Counted from the stretch's first letter, positions 52,801 through 59,448 are shown. The stretch: 64,000 nt of DNA from Todiramphus chloris collaris (GCA_025345505.1 JANVCC010000018.1:42113745-42177744); one strand, 5' to 3'. A program made the numbers and translations. The notes: generated from the letters alone by a model not told the origin.

Positions 52801-55800
52801 GTTCTCCTGCCAAATCATAGTTCTATTTAAATATACGGACAGCAAAATAATAACAATAAATAAAGTGGTTTAAAAAAGGTTATTTAAAAGCATCCAAGCA
52901 TAGGTAAATACAACAATCAATAGGTACCAGTACTTTTCTGGCAGACAAGAAAAATTCAAGAAAAACCTGGAAAGGGTTATTTTAAAACACAGTAGTGTAG
53001 AAATGGAGAGGTGGGGGTCTCTTTTCAGATGCCTTTTAAGAAAAAAGAAAGGAAGAAAACAAGCACATTTTCAAAACCTTGTATTCCAAGTTTTAGCCCA
53101 GAGCAAGTTTTCACTGCTATGTTACAAACACTTGAAAATAAAGGTTTATAATGGAAATGCTGACAAACCCTTAACTATAGCAGCATGAATAGCTATAATT
53201 AAAGAAGAGCTTTTGGCTACGTCTCACTCTGCAAATGAAAGATTGCCATTTTTACAGTATCCTCAAATAAAAGCAACTAGGAAACCTGGAATGCAATTCT
53301 AGCAATCCAACAAGATATGTTAAAGGGGGCTGCTAAAACTATTTGACATTTTAAGCTTTAAATACTGAGGCATTTAGTTAAAGTAACCAAGTCAGTATTT
53401 TCATAATGCTACTTAATCAGCAATAAAGAATGCTCCTGTGAGCCATCATCTGGGGTTAGCAGAAAGTAGCACATGAAATTATTATTTCCTAACAGCCTAG
53501 ATGGAACCGCTTTTCTCTTTAATCAGCGATCTCACTGCCTTCCTACCTGTAAATTCCCTGTCATACAGTTATACAATTACTAAGAGTAAAGTGTACAGAA
53601 AAACCACATTTATGAAAGGCCTACTATCTTATATCTGCCTGGATTTTAAAAACAGGAGAGAGAATGAAAAGCGTTAAACCATTTCATCCTTTTCCAAGTC
53701 TGCAAACAGACAGGGCCTAGTCTGGTTAAGACAATAATAGCTTAACATGCAAATCTGAACCAAGAAAGTGGTTTTGGTGGTGTTTTACTTCTACGGCAAC
53801 AGAGGACTATTTTCAGTGAGTCTGTCAAAGTAGGAGAGAGATTTTCCTGTTCCATTCAACCTGAAAATCAAAGCTTCTTATAAACATTAAGGAATTAAGC
53901 TTCTCTGTATATGGAATAAATAGGTAAGTAATACTGACCAAATTTATAAATATAGAAGCTGAAATAAAGAACTGTTAAAAACAAGGCTTTAATAATCCCT
54001 CATACCAATTAGCATGAGTGTGTTTGTAATTCAAATATTTCATCAGACCTGCTTTTTGTGAAAGAAGGTATGAATACTGTCCTAGAGCTTGTCTGTGATG
54101 ACCTGAAAAGTCTGTAATGAACTTCTATGCTCTCCTGTGTTACAAGAGGACAACAAAATCACCAGTTCTCAAAAAGCTTCAAATTAATACCAAGTATAAA
54201 ATAGGCAACTTTTTCACCAGCCTCAAATTTCTCCCTATTTCATCTTTTAAAACAACACAACAAATGCTGCATATTAGCTAATGGAGAAAATGTCAAAGCA
54301 TTTTTGAAGTCTCCAATTTATTCCAGTAAATACATTCAGCTGAACTGAAATAATAAATAATAAATCAACTAAACTTAGTTTCATGCTTCATCTTTTTTCA
54401 AAAGACTGCCTGAAAAAACACTTGTCTTTGGATGTATAAGCTATTGACAGCTGCAGTCAAACTACTAGACAATAACAAAGAACCTAGTTAGAGAGATCTT
54501 GCATATGGGCTTCACCGTTCCTATTATGCGCTCTTCCACACCTCCTTCCTCCTATTTCAGTCTTGCACATTTGAAGTAATGGCAGATCAATAGATGCCTC
54601 TTAATATCTTATAGAAAAAAAAAAAAAAAAAAAAAGGCAGTTTGGGCTTCAAACTTGAGGACTACTTCTCAAAGGCATCAGTAGACAAAAATACGCTTAT
54701 TGAAGGGCACTGCAGATGTTGAAAACTGAACTAGCACATCAAAGCAAAAATGCTTGAAAGTGATAAAATATGACTGACTGACTTCCTTCCTATCGAACCC
54801 CGGACAAATATTTAAATCTCTGTAACTGTTGTATTTGATTGCAACCTTGGTAAAAGTGGAAAAAAGAAATAAAATAGAAGAGTCTGAAAAACAGGATAGA
54901 TTCACTGAAGACAAAAAACTCAAACCGAAAAAAAACCCAAAAACCCCCAAAAAACCCCACGACACCAAAACCCCCTAACATAAGTAATTTAGTACAGATA
55001 ATAATTTTTAAATTTCCTGTGCCAAAATAAAGTTATTACTTGAAACAGTAGCAACTGGATGATCTTCTACAAAGTCACTAATTCACACTAAAATATGAGA
55101 GATGTCAAACCTAATGTCCTGAAGTAGTAAGGAAACATTTCTAAGATTCTAAATGCAGTGAGGTATTGGTGGATTTTGAAATTTAATGTATCATTCAGAG
55201 GTCTCCAGAGATTTCTCTTTCCTTTTTACTCTATTTCAGTAAGAAATTAAAATGAACTGCAGTTTAACCCTAAGAACAAAACCAGCATGCCAGTCTATAT
55301 CCACAATTTAATTAAACAACTTACCGAAGTCGAGCTAGAACAACCTGAAGAAAATTTAGGACCATACTCAGTTCAGCTCCTCGACAAGCAGGCAGCAGCA
55401 TAGTAAAGCCATCATTTAGCAACTTTTCCTCAGAAAGGCTCAAGTAACAGCTGGTCTCAAACACTTCTTGGACACCATCAATGTAGGTTGAAAGTAGAGT
55501 CCAGAGATTTTGTTTCTGAGTGTAGTCATTTTTGGTTACTAAAAACTCCTTTGCCTTCTCGCGGAAAGCATTAGAGAGTTTTTCAGCTAGCACACTAATG
55601 TCCATGTTCTTCTCAACATAAATCAAAAGGAAAGCAAAATGACCTCTCCAGATGAGAGCGCTCTGAGACACAGTGACAGAGGATGGAGTCAGGAAATCCA
55701 AAAGATCCAACACTCGACTCACTATATCTTCTGTCTCTGCAACAATTGCCAGCATGAGGAATAGGTTAAAAAAGTTCTGCAGCCCCACTTCTGTCAGCTC

Positions 55801-58800
55801 CTGCATTCTTCTCCGATGGAACTTGGAATAAATTCTACATTAAAAACAAACAAGCAAACAACAGGAAACAAAGTTTCTTAAAGTATGCAATTTTCTATCT
55901 GCTTGATAGACTAAAACTGCTTTTAGTTTACAGTTATCCTCTTCCAAGAGCACTTAAATTTTAAATAGCCCTTTTTCTTCCCCTCTTCTACTCTTTCAGT
56001 GACTGGAACAAACCTGCTATTTTGTTTTCTGCTCCTAATACACGCTACATGTTGAAGAGTTTTCAACCCCAGGTACAGCCTTATTCCTTCTCTTATCCAA
56101 CCTTTAGTACAAAGTTGAGGACAGTGTTGTGAGCAGACTCTACTTCATCTGTGATGGTTGTCCTCCATACCATGCCTTTACATCAATCAAATTTAGCTCA
56201 TGAGGGCTGCTAGGAAAGCAATTAGCCAAGTGGAATTTTTTTGCAACAGCAGACAATACCTGTACCCCAACTTATTCCCTAGAAACCCCCTTATTTCCAC
56301 ATGGCACAAAGAAAATAAATAATAATAATAATTTTTAAAAAAAGACCAAGGGCCCTCCTCCTTTTAGCTGCTGTTTTCTGTTGTTATACTGTCACCATTG
56401 CTTTGATCAAAGGCTCGCCTCCCCAACCACTGCTGCAGAGTAAAAAGGAGAGGACAATTTCTGATGGGAAGCTCCTTTCCTTCACAGTGCTTTGCCGAAG
56501 TCTGTACCGACCTGTATTGCACAGCTGCTGTACAGACTGTGGACTAACAGTTTTGGAAAAAGAAGAGGGAAACTAAGGCATTTGGAAGTGAAATCTCCCT
56601 CCAGCAGGAATGAGTCAAGAAATTTCTAGCTGTATTGATTATATGTCAGTGCTCCAAGTCATACGTAGCTGACGGTGAGTAGCACTACTACTTCACAGTT
56701 TTCAAGTGGTTTACCAAAAGCAGAAAGCTTTTACATATGTAATTTTTCTGCAACCTTTGCTCAAATCTGTGCTTCTAAATAAATGTTATCATTCCTATGA
56801 CAGAGGAATAAGATGAAAATGGGCTTGCTTAACTTTTTGATTTGTGTTTAAAACCTTGGGTATAACCTTCACCTTTAATTTAAAGTAAGTTCCACATGCA
56901 GTAGTTAAACATCCATAAATGCTGTTTTCCTATTCTGTCACCTGGAAAAATAGTTGGAAATGATGCTGAGGTTATCAAATCTAGCCATCAAAAATTACAG
57001 CAAATTCAATTAACGTTGTTTAGTAGTAAATTACTACTGACAGGCATTTACGTTCTTCATGCATCAATTAATGCTTGGTTAGCTGCTGAAAACAGAGTTC
57101 ATCCCAAAATCATAGCTGTAGGCTGTTAAATTTTGCTACTTGTGTAATTTATTTATTCAAGGTAGAAATAATGAATACTGGTTGAGCAGACTGACACAGC
57201 GTGTGTTGTGTATTATTATTCCCCCTCTTAAATTAGGGAAAGCAACAAGCTATAAGAGCACAAAAATGTAAGTGTAATTTGTTTTCAGTAAAAACAGAGA
57301 AGGCTAATTAAAACTACTAAACTAAAGCAAGACACTGATACAGCATTATAATAATTCTTAAACTGAGACTTTATCAACTATAGTGACTTGTGTACACAGA
57401 CATGAGGTATATTTTTCCTTTCTGATAGCCAAGATAAACCTTCTTTCTTGTAAGAAACATACCACACAACTTTCTAAGGTGTGCATACACATGTGCCTTT
57501 TAAATATATTTATTACTTGCATACAAAAGATTTTATTAATACTTAATAAAATTAAACAAAATTTATTTTAAGTCTTCTGTATCCAATTAAATATATTTTT
57601 TAAGTCATCACTTTTAATGATCAGTACAATCTCATTACTATAATTAAAGTTTTAAGGATTCAATAAGTATATAAAATATCAGGATCTTCATTCAGAGCAT
57701 ATATATTTTATGGGTTTTTAATATCATGACTGACCATACCTCGTAATTGCTATGTTTCAAAATTAAATTCAAAATTAAAAGCATCAACAAAAAAATATTG
57801 TGAGAAATTCTGGAAACTATGAAAAAGAAAATGGAAATACAAATGAAATTTCAGGCCTAGCAAGTGCATGTTCTTGGACAACAAATGGCTTACATGGAGC
57901 TCAAACAGAATTTCTGAGCTTTAATTACATTACCTGTCTGGGTTGTACCACTGCACAGGTTGCCAGGGTACCAAATTTCTGGCCTGTGGGTTGAAGTATA
58001 TCATCACAGGCTATGGATGCCAAGGTGATTCTTGGACCCTGTCACAGCCTCAGCTGGCAACAGAAACTTCAGGGAACAACTGCTTTCTTCAAATTATGAA
58101 TCACCCTGGATCCCTCATCTCCTTTACTGTCTCATGAGCACAATACCCCCCCTTGTTTTGGTATGTGGCTAGAAGGGCCATCCAGTCTGACTGACTAGAC
58201 CTCTTACAACATAAGACAAACTAAATAGCAGTCATACCGTCCTTTAATTTGTTTCCAAGGATGCACGCCACTGTTCTCTGCTTCTTTCATCATCAGCGCC
58301 AAAATGCTGAGAAAAATGAAGTAACTGTTGCTGGACTTGTATAGGTCAGCGATCTGCTGTTCACAACAGCAACTTTTCACCAACTCGAGCATGGACAATG
58401 AAGTTTTACTAACATTTGCCAGACCCTTCAGACCAAGCCAAGGAACAGTAAAGCAGCTGTTCTAAAAGAATAAATGAAAACAGAAAATATTATAAGTAAC
58501 GATAAATGCTAATGTTCCGAAGGCAGTAAGATGCAATCCTTGACACAAAAAAGGGATATGTTCCTACCATGAATCAAAAAATAAAAATGCATTGTAAGTA
58601 TGTGCAAAGTGTTTTTACAACTTAAATCAGTAGTCCTAATGAAAAGTAAGAGCAAAAATATATTATAATTCATTCTATTGTGGCATAATGTAATGGACCA
58701 TAATATAAGCTGGACCATAACAGGCTGGATTGATGGTCTGAGGCCAATGGTATGAGGTTCAACAAGGCCAAGGGGTTGTTTAGCCTGGAGGAAAGAAGGC

Positions 58801-59448
58801 TCAGGGGACACCTTATCACTCTCTACAACTACCTGAAAGAGGTTGTAGCAAGGTGAGGGTCAGTCTCTTTTCCCAAATAACAAGTGATAGGACAAGAGGA
58901 AAAGGTATCAATTTGTGCCAGGGGAGATTTAGATTGGACATCAGGAAAAACTTCTACACCAAAAGTGTTGTAAAGCAGTGGAATAGGTTGTCCAGGAAAG
59001 TGGTGATGTCTCCATCCCTGGAGGTATTTAAAAGATAGGTAGATGTGGTGGTGAGGGATATGGTTTAGTGGTGACATGGCAGTGCCGGGTTAACAGCTGG
59101 ACTTGATGATCTTAAAGGTCTCTTCCAACCAAAACTATCCTATGATTCCATGTATTTAAACATGGTTTCTTAAATAAATATAGCAAATTTAGGGATACTG
59201 CCATTGACTAGTCAAGTTTTACAAAAGTATAGCAATCAAGCTTAGCTAGAGGAGAATTAAAATTAACTGCTAAAAATCAAGGACCATCCACATACAATTT
59301 TACATTTATTATACATTCATCTACTTACCAGGTTCTTGCTGTAATAATCCCAGAGTATGGTGACAATAGATAGGTTCAAATCCCATAAACTACACAAAGT
59401 CAAACAGCACTGAAGATGCATTCGTAAGTGTTCCTCTAACACAACAGT
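1634..59448 (-). CDS. MMS22L: MMS22L, interior part of the gene (10 coding exons)
   Basis: MMS22L is a nuclear scaffold protein that pairs with TONSL. The complex binds newly replicated chromatin at stalled or broken forks and promotes RAD51 loading and homologous recombination. Segments, high to low: 59329-59448, 58238-58461, 55325-55834, 21818-22008, 18865-19015, 13277-13419, 12360-12502, 12061-12220, 9632-9801, 1634-1845. All introns are GT-AG and the phases (0,2,2,1,2,1,0,1,0,2) close perfectly, giving 674 codons plus 2 nt without a stop. The exons match the human protein, as I remember it, in order and with no gap. The product is helix-rich with no enzymatic motif, as expected for the family. 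The start codon and about the first 400 residues, and the last roughly 170 residues, lie outside the window. The intact frame and conserved junctions argue for a functional gene, not a pseudogene. Confidence 0.96.
1859..1904 (+). repeat. A-rich tract beside an exon
   Basis: A with scattered T and G for about 45 bp, starting 14 nt from the acceptor of the exon at 1634-1845. In the transcript it is a U-rich tract, so it extends the polypyrimidine tract of this acceptor. Confidence 0.9.
5137..5156 (+). repeat. Poly(A) run of 20
   Basis: Follows gaggctaat, giving an AATAAA-like hexamer at the start of the run. The 400 bp before it were inspected and match no gene or retroelement I know, so this is only a homopolymer. 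Confidence 0.9.
6025..6335 (-). mobile_element. CR1 LINE 3' fragment, sense to MMS22L
   Basis: The plus strand starts tcataatcatagaatg (reversed end signature), then ggtcatctagtccaaacccc, ctcaactagatcaggctgct and cctgggcaagcagtgttcca, and ends near agctttcttgtag. About 310 bp, 5' truncated. Confidence 0.95.
7471..7488 (+). repeat. Poly(A) run of 18
   Basis: Homopolymer following gagaaagggg. No attached retrocopy is recognised. Confidence 0.9.
9632..9801 (-). CDS. MMS22L: MMS22L coding exon (window codons 548-604)
   Basis: The exon has 170 nt. The acceptor is tttctttttcaacag before GATGTCTCG and the donor is CTTCAG|gtaaat. With the incoming G it reads [20 protein letters not shown], then [20 protein letters not shown] and [17 protein letters not shown]. 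ATSKAQxLLFRIxDCLLLPHxVLQQxKELPA is one of the best conserved blocks of the family. It ends in phase 0 exactly as the next exon requires. Confidence 0.97.
9802..12060 (-). other. MMS22L intron, 2.26 kb, no recognised element
   Basis: Unique AT-rich sequence. The open minus frame at 10890-11288 has no motif or splice support. I see no repeats beyond short A runs. Confidence 0.8.
12061..12220 (-). CDS. MMS22L: MMS22L coding exon (window codons 495-548)
   Basis: The exon has 160 nt. The acceptor is ctgttttctcag before GCTGTTGGT and the donor is ATCATAG|gtaatt. Reads [20 protein letters not shown], then [17 protein letters not shown] and [11 protein letters not shown]. QTLSxKSAMV and LEYLGxVLKYxKPYL are near-identical to human. 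It is separated from the previous exon by a 139-nt intron (12221-12359), the shortest here. It ends with one base of a glycine codon. Confidence 0.97.
12360..12502 (-). CDS. MMS22L: MMS22L coding exon (window codons 447-494)
   Basis: The exon has 143 nt. The acceptor is cttgtaacaaacag before CAAAAGCC and the donor is ATTAAG|gtactg. With the incoming G it reads [20 protein letters not shown], then [13 protein letters not shown] and [11 protein letters not shown]. Human shares the KxYMxQL...TRL...LSEV...SKA...DPKxALVxF order. It ends in phase 0. The segment is a helical hairpin by composition. It lies only 139 nt from the next exon. Confidence 0.95.
12503..13276 (-). other. MMS22L intron, 774 nt
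   Basis: Contains a C11T10 homopolymer junction at 12907-12929; otherwise unique sequence. I see no other element. Confidence 0.88.
12907..12932 (+). repeat. C11-T10 pyrimidine tract
   Basis: Eleven C followed by ten T and a short CTTTT tail. On the transcript strand this is an A/G homopurine run. Confidence 0.93.
13277..13419 (-). CDS. MMS22L: MMS22L coding exon (window codons 399-447)
   Basis: The exon has 143 nt. The acceptor is ttctacctatgcag before TGCACTCTG and the donor is ACAGTTG|gtaagt. Reads [20 protein letters not shown], then [17 protein letters not shown] and AKTDAERTV. The block [13 protein letters not shown] is highly conserved in the family. The serine codon is split AG|T across the upstream intron. 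The polypyrimidine tract is strong (ttcttcctcttctac). Confidence 0.96.
13497..14372 (-). mobile_element. CR1 LINE fragment, sense to MMS22L, with RT core deleted
   Basis: On the plus strand it starts agaatcatggaatcatttag (reversed CR1 end). Reading on the minus strand, an RT segment with [20 protein letters not shown] and [16 protein letters not shown] (upper end) is followed, near 14110-14155, by sequence joining straight to [14 protein letters not shown] and [16 protein letters not shown]. About 100 residues that normally lie between them, including the A-D-D catalytic motif, are missing. The 3' terminus lies 77 nt upstream of the acceptor-side start of the exon at 13277-13419. Confidence 0.96.
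17480..17597 (+). mobile_element. Short CR1 LINE 3' end, different subfamily
   Basis: About 115 bp: gagtcctaggcaatttgctc, gttgaccctgcttgaaagca, catcccttccaactgaaaca and the end gttctgtgactctg. The terminal repeat is of the ATTCTGTGA type. Confidence 0.75.
18345..18772 (+). mobile_element. CR1 LINE 3' fragment next to an exon
   Basis: Plus orientation, antisense to MMS22L. An open ORF2 C-terminal frame at 18362-18688 reads [20 protein letters not shown], then [20 protein letters not shown] and [17 protein letters not shown]. It ends with a degenerate gtgagtctatgcttctgtga. It is 5' truncated. Confidence 0.96.
18865..19015 (-). CDS. MMS22L: MMS22L coding exon (window codons 349-399)
   Basis: The exon has 151 nt. 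The acceptor is ctttaaaatcag before GTTTTACTC and the donor is AAACAG|gtgaaa. With the incoming G it reads [11 protein letters not shown], then [18 protein letters not shown], then [13 protein letters not shown]. The QPQPV, QLFGWDD and RYLSH blocks are hallmarks of the MMS22L C-terminal half. It has no ATG-initiated long frame of its own, so an ORF-based scan would miss it; it was found from the FGWDD motif. An antisense CR1 begins 93 nt beyond the donor. Confidence 0.95.
19797..19857. repeat. AT-rich microsatellite
   Basis: Imperfect TATA/TAAA repeats over about 60 bp (aaataaatatatatataaat-type). Confidence 0.93.
20005..20236 (+). mobile_element. CR1 LINE 3' end (short)
   Basis: About 230 bp of CR1 tail in plus orientation: ggtttagactggacattagg, ataggctgcccagggaggtg, cttgatgatcccaagggtct and the end gattctatgattt. 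A poly(A) of 17 follows about 40 bp later. Confidence 0.93.
21818..22008 (-). CDS. MMS22L: MMS22L coding exon (window codons 285-349), CpG-rich
   Basis: The exon has 191 nt. The acceptor is tttctccgcag before GAGTGCAC and the donor is GCCGCAG|gtgagc (phase 2 in, phase 1 out). The first G completes the CGG arginine left open at 55325. The translation begins [20 protein letters not shown], which is divergent from human, then enters the conserved block [20 protein letters not shown] with LKSQRMSQV and QLADTAAG. The exon and its flanks contain many CpGs (gcggccg, gcgccgc, acgcgt), unusual for this AT-rich window. The divergent alanine-rich stretch probably forms a flexible loop between helices. 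Confidence 0.95.
22770..22788 (+). repeat. G-run (5 G, C, 13 G)
   Basis: An almost pure G tract on the plus strand, poly(C) in the MMS22L transcript. It can form G-quadruplex-type structures in the DNA. Likely length-variable and prone to sequencing error. Confidence 0.95.
23590..23775 (+). mobile_element. MIR/CORE-SINE-like relic
   Basis: The block gtaagcctcagtttcccggc (23681-23700), followed by a tttggatagtaa segment and then aggatgctgtgaaaac, follows the order seen in MIR-type SINE/L2-tail sequences (cctcagtttcccc, then aaaatggggataata, then gttgtgaggattaaa). Before it, agataaatcatacacagcct fits the caagtcacttaacct position loosely. An old element of the kind shared by amniotes. Confidence 0.5.
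25026..25325 (+). mobile_element. Possible old non-LTR element relic (tentative)
   Basis: The start cctgcactggctgcatattg reads NLHWLHI in one frame, resembling the LHWLPV-type motif near the end of L2/CR1-group ORF2 proteins. The following 250 bp are GC-richer than the surroundings and contain gaagccctctctcctcctac and related sequence, with scattered stops. Without a profile search this is only a suggestion. Confidence 0.3.
26040..26585 (+). mobile_element. CR1 LINE 3' fragment
   Basis: Plus orientation, antisense to MMS22L. It starts gaggttctcctccctctcta, includes ctgaagggtgggtgtcaagt and tggaacaggctgcccagagt, and ends in a decayed terminal signature (atcattttaggatttgcttc). Frames are broken by stops. 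The tail gttgggctcaatgatctcca resembles the subfamily seen at 34.7 kb more than the one at 18.3 kb. Confidence 0.93.
28930..28953. repeat. 9-bp tandem repeat, 2.7 copies
   Basis: The unit agatctcca is repeated twice and followed by agatct. Confidence 0.9.
29240..29490 (+). mobile_element. Possible ancient SINE/LINE tail (tentative)
   Basis: The segment cccagaacaaggaacagagc (29417-29436), followed after about 30 bp by acctaaccactaggtaac (29465-29482), recalls the gaacccag...ctaaccactag order of an old amniote repeat 3' region. Heavily decayed; the family is not assignable by eye. Confidence 0.3.
31861..31876 (+). repeat. Poly(T) run
   Basis: About 16 T in a row in unique intronic sequence. 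Confidence 0.85.
34311..34376. repeat. A/C-rich low-complexity tract
   Basis: About 65 bp of A with scattered C and CC, ending just before caacgtttc. Confidence 0.85.
34698..35244 (+). mobile_element. CR1 LINE 3' fragment, well preserved
   Basis: Plus orientation, antisense to MMS22L. It keeps an open ORF2 C-terminal frame at 34825-35160 with [30 protein letters not shown] and [18 protein letters not shown]. It ends in the canonical attctatgattctatgattc at 35225-35244. The start is 5' truncated near ccccctctgctctgcgctgg. The clean frame and end suggest it is the youngest CR1 in the window. Confidence 0.97.
35997..36612 (-). mobile_element. CR1 LINE 3' fragment carrying an internal inverted duplication
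   Basis: Minus orientation, ending (on the plus strand, starting) tcacagaatggctgac. Reading on the minus strand gives CR1 ORF2 C-terminal landmarks such as [18 protein letters not shown]. At 36221-36280 a 27-bp inverted repeat replaces the normal continuation; see the separate entry. The region beyond it resumes the normal CR1 order up to tgctggctca at 36612. Confidence 0.93.
36221..36280. repeat. 27-bp inverted repeat with 6-nt loop inside a CR1
   Basis: The left arm at 36221-36247 (tctcagtttgtgcccactgc then ctctggt) and the right arm at 36254-36280 (accagaggaaatgggcacaa then actgaga) are reverse complements at 25 of 27 positions. The loop gagagg occupies 36248-36253. CR1 normally has no such palindrome here. 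Confidence 0.97.
36979..37438 (-). mobile_element. Older CR1 LINE 3' fragment
   Basis: Minus orientation. The plus strand runs from a tcataaatct-type end through attggaagggacctctagag to ggtgatcctctgctggactt and tactgggaacccaatatgc, which are reversed CR1 3' landmarks in the correct order. Divergence is clearly greater than in the neighbouring copies. Confidence 0.85.
37451..38610 (+). mobile_element. CR1 LINE fragment with decayed reverse transcriptase
   Basis: The longest CR1 copy here, about 1.16 kb. The reverse transcriptase region opens with [16 protein letters not shown] and continues into a segment with the catalytic-type motif present as [11 protein letters not shown]. The usual residue before A-D-D is aromatic; here it is leucine. 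The thumb-like, RT-distal and C-terminal ORF2 parts follow, then the 3' UTR. It ends attctatgattgattctatg at 38591-38610. Reading the family order requires moving between frames, so the copy is dead. It abuts the reversed CR1 at 36979-37438. Confidence 0.95.
39271..39291 (+). repeat. T-rich homopolymer tract
   Basis: About 21 bp, nearly all T with a single C interruption. No recognised element is attached. Confidence 0.85.
39808..39996 (+). pseudogene. Relic resembling the GIY-YIG endonuclease end of a Penelope-like element
   Basis: I see an open plus-strand stretch of about 62 codons, with no ATG at its start (TTG), ending at a TGA. In order it contains [10 protein letters not shown], then C-C-K-T, then IIYLVTC, then [11 protein letters not shown], then FDLHCSDD. 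Penelope-like retroelements carry a C-terminal GIY-YIG endonuclease with the same order: F.S..TG, a C.T motif, a (V/I)(I/V)YL(I/V).C motif in the GIY position, Y(V/I)G(K/E)T in the YIG position, a leucine, and H..D. Here the YIG-type motif reads Y-P-G, and the usual arginine before the conserved histidine is a cysteine, so it cannot be assumed active. No reverse transcriptase part is visible nearby. A chance match over about 50 residues is possible; a profile search decides. Confidence 0.5.
42093..42172. repeat. A/C-rich tract followed by poly(T)
   Basis: Low-complexity A with scattered C (aaaaccaaaaacaaaccaaa-type), ending in a T run at about 42158-42170. The A-rich and T-rich halves could pair in single-stranded DNA or RNA. 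Confidence 0.85.
44719..44757. repeat. Short direct duplication (about 20 bp, two copies)
   Basis: gaatatccttgaatatgta at 44719-44737 is followed immediately by gaataacccttgaatatgta at 44738-44757. Confidence 0.85.
45236..45305. repeat. Poly(A) / (TA)n / (TAA)n microsatellite
   Basis: A compound low-complexity block: about 15 A, then alternating TA for about 15 bp, then TAA repeats, then A-rich sequence with scattered G. Likely length-polymorphic. Confidence 0.95.
46540..46800 (-). mobile_element. Ancient CR1/L3-like relic (tentative)
   Basis: The plus strand shows the order of segments seen in reversed CR1-type LINEs: a block like catgtctcccctcaac (46618-46633), then about 120 bp later tgtccagaactgcatacaca (46747-46766), which recalls the common tgcccagaactggacacag segment. 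Many substitutions. A profile search would be needed to name the family. Confidence 0.45.
49985..50440 (-). mobile_element. Degenerate CR1 LINE 3' fragment
   Basis: A CR1 tail in minus orientation, same sense as MMS22L. The plus strand begins with a degenerate reversed end signature (agaatagaatagaat) and continues with the complement of the CR1 3' region (catctagtccaact, then cacccctcagcttcctccaa). The minus translation near 50069-50272 keeps a damaged NRLLREVV segment of the CR1 ORF2 C-terminus. Divergence is higher than in the 34.7-kb copy, so it is older. Confidence 0.85.
52086..52160. repeat. 25-bp minisatellite, three copies
   Basis: The unit atgtacttgcattttataat followed by ctggt occurs at 52086-52110, 52111-52135 and 52136-52160. 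The first two copies are identical and the third has a single T-to-C change (ccggt). The near identity implies recent expansion. Confidence 0.97.
54615..54635 (+). repeat. Poly(A) run of about 21
   Basis: An uninterrupted A homopolymer in the giant intron, poly(U) in the MMS22L transcript. No processed pseudogene or retroelement is recognisable next to it. Confidence 0.9.
54922..54980 (+). repeat. A/C-rich low-complexity tract
   Basis: Runs of A alternating with runs of C (AAAACCC-type). The minus strand, which is the transcript strand, is T/G-rich with several G runs of 4-5. Similar tracts occur at about 3704-3722, 29520-29566, 34311-34376, 42095-42155 and 51082-51120. Confidence 0.8.
55325..55834 (-). 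CDS. MMS22L: MMS22L large coding exon (window codons 115-285)
   Basis: At 510 nt this is the largest exon in the window and the key to identifying the gene. The acceptor is tttaatgtag before AATTTATTCC and the donor is CTTCG|gtaagt (phase 2 at both ends). The translation includes [60 protein letters not shown] and EKLLNDGF, all close to human MMS22L. There are no internal stops. The region is almost entirely alpha-helical by composition and forms part of the helical scaffold. It is the last exon before the giant 33.3-kb intron. Confidence 0.97.
55835..58237 (-). other. MMS22L intron, 2.4 kb, no recognised element
   Basis: Mostly unique AT-rich sequence. I see no CR1 copy. The stretch 56990-57190 is AT-rich but complex and homeodomain-motif rich (several ATTAA/TAAT cores). 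I can assign no function. Confidence 0.7.
58238..58461 (-). CDS. MMS22L: MMS22L coding exon (window codons 41-115)
   Basis: The exon has 224 nt. It starts in phase 0 with AACAGCTGC after ttcttttag and ends ...GGACG|gtatga in phase 2. The translation begins [17 protein letters not shown] and includes [26 protein letters not shown] and HPWKQIKGR, each recognisable in the human sequence. The arginine codon at the 3' end is completed by the first base of the next exon (CG + A), giving GRIYSKF, also as in human. The C-C-C run (SCCCEQQ) matches a cysteine cluster of the family. Confidence 0.95.
58462..59328 (-). other. MMS22L intron, 867 nt, containing a CR1 copy
   Basis: A short intron between the first two exons of the window. 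About half of it is the antisense CR1 fragment at 58721-59151; the rest is AT-rich unique sequence. The donor is gtaagt and the acceptor is ttcttttag. Confidence 0.9.
58721..59151 (+). mobile_element. CR1 LINE 3' fragment with internal deletion
   Basis: This is a CR1 non-LTR retrotransposon tail in plus orientation, antisense to MMS22L. A stretch from the end of the reverse transcriptase region (reading MRFNKAK) joins directly to the later GLFSLEERR-type segment near 58771, so the part in between is missing. The usual C-terminal ORF2 and 3' UTR sequence follows. It ends with a degenerate form of the CR1 terminal repeat near 59140 (ctatgattccatg). Frameshifts and stops make it inactive. Confidence 0.92.
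59329..59448 (-). CDS. MMS22L: MMS22L coding exon (window codons 1-40)
   Basis: The exon has 120 nt, exactly 40 codons, and is phase 0 at both ends. The acceptor is tttttcaag before ACTGTTGTG and the donor is CTG|gtaagt. The translation carries LEEHLRM, CCLTLC and [12 protein letters not shown], which are strongly conserved in the vertebrate protein. The helix-forming, leucine-rich composition fits the alpha-helical repeat body of MMS22L. The exon is short enough that only the conserved motifs and splice signals make it identifiable. Identification is by recollection of the human protein, and the continuous phase into the next exon supports it. Confidence 0.93.

Larger units (their letters stand above)
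22009..55324 (-). other. Giant MMS22L intron, 33.3 kb
   Basis: Bounded by donor gtaagt at 55324 and acceptor ctccgcag at 22009; codon CG|G closes exactly across it. No MMS22L or other exon is recognisable inside. Recognised contents, described separately, are CR1 copies at 26.0, 34.7, 36.0, 37.0, 37.5 and 50.0 kb, older relics at 23.6, 25.0, 29.3 and 46.6 kb, a Penelope-like coding relic at 39.8 kb, a 25-bp tandem repeat at 52.1 kb, and homopolymer or AT tracts. I see nothing identifiable in the long unique stretches 27.0-29.1, 30.0-34.3, 40.6-45.2, 47-49.9 and 50.5-55.3 kb, apart from low-complexity tracts and possible conserved noncoding elements. Confidence 0.9.

Noticed and set aside
57943-58137. 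Plus-strand open frame beside the MMS22L exon at 58238
   Set aside because: Antisense, no family match, no splice context.
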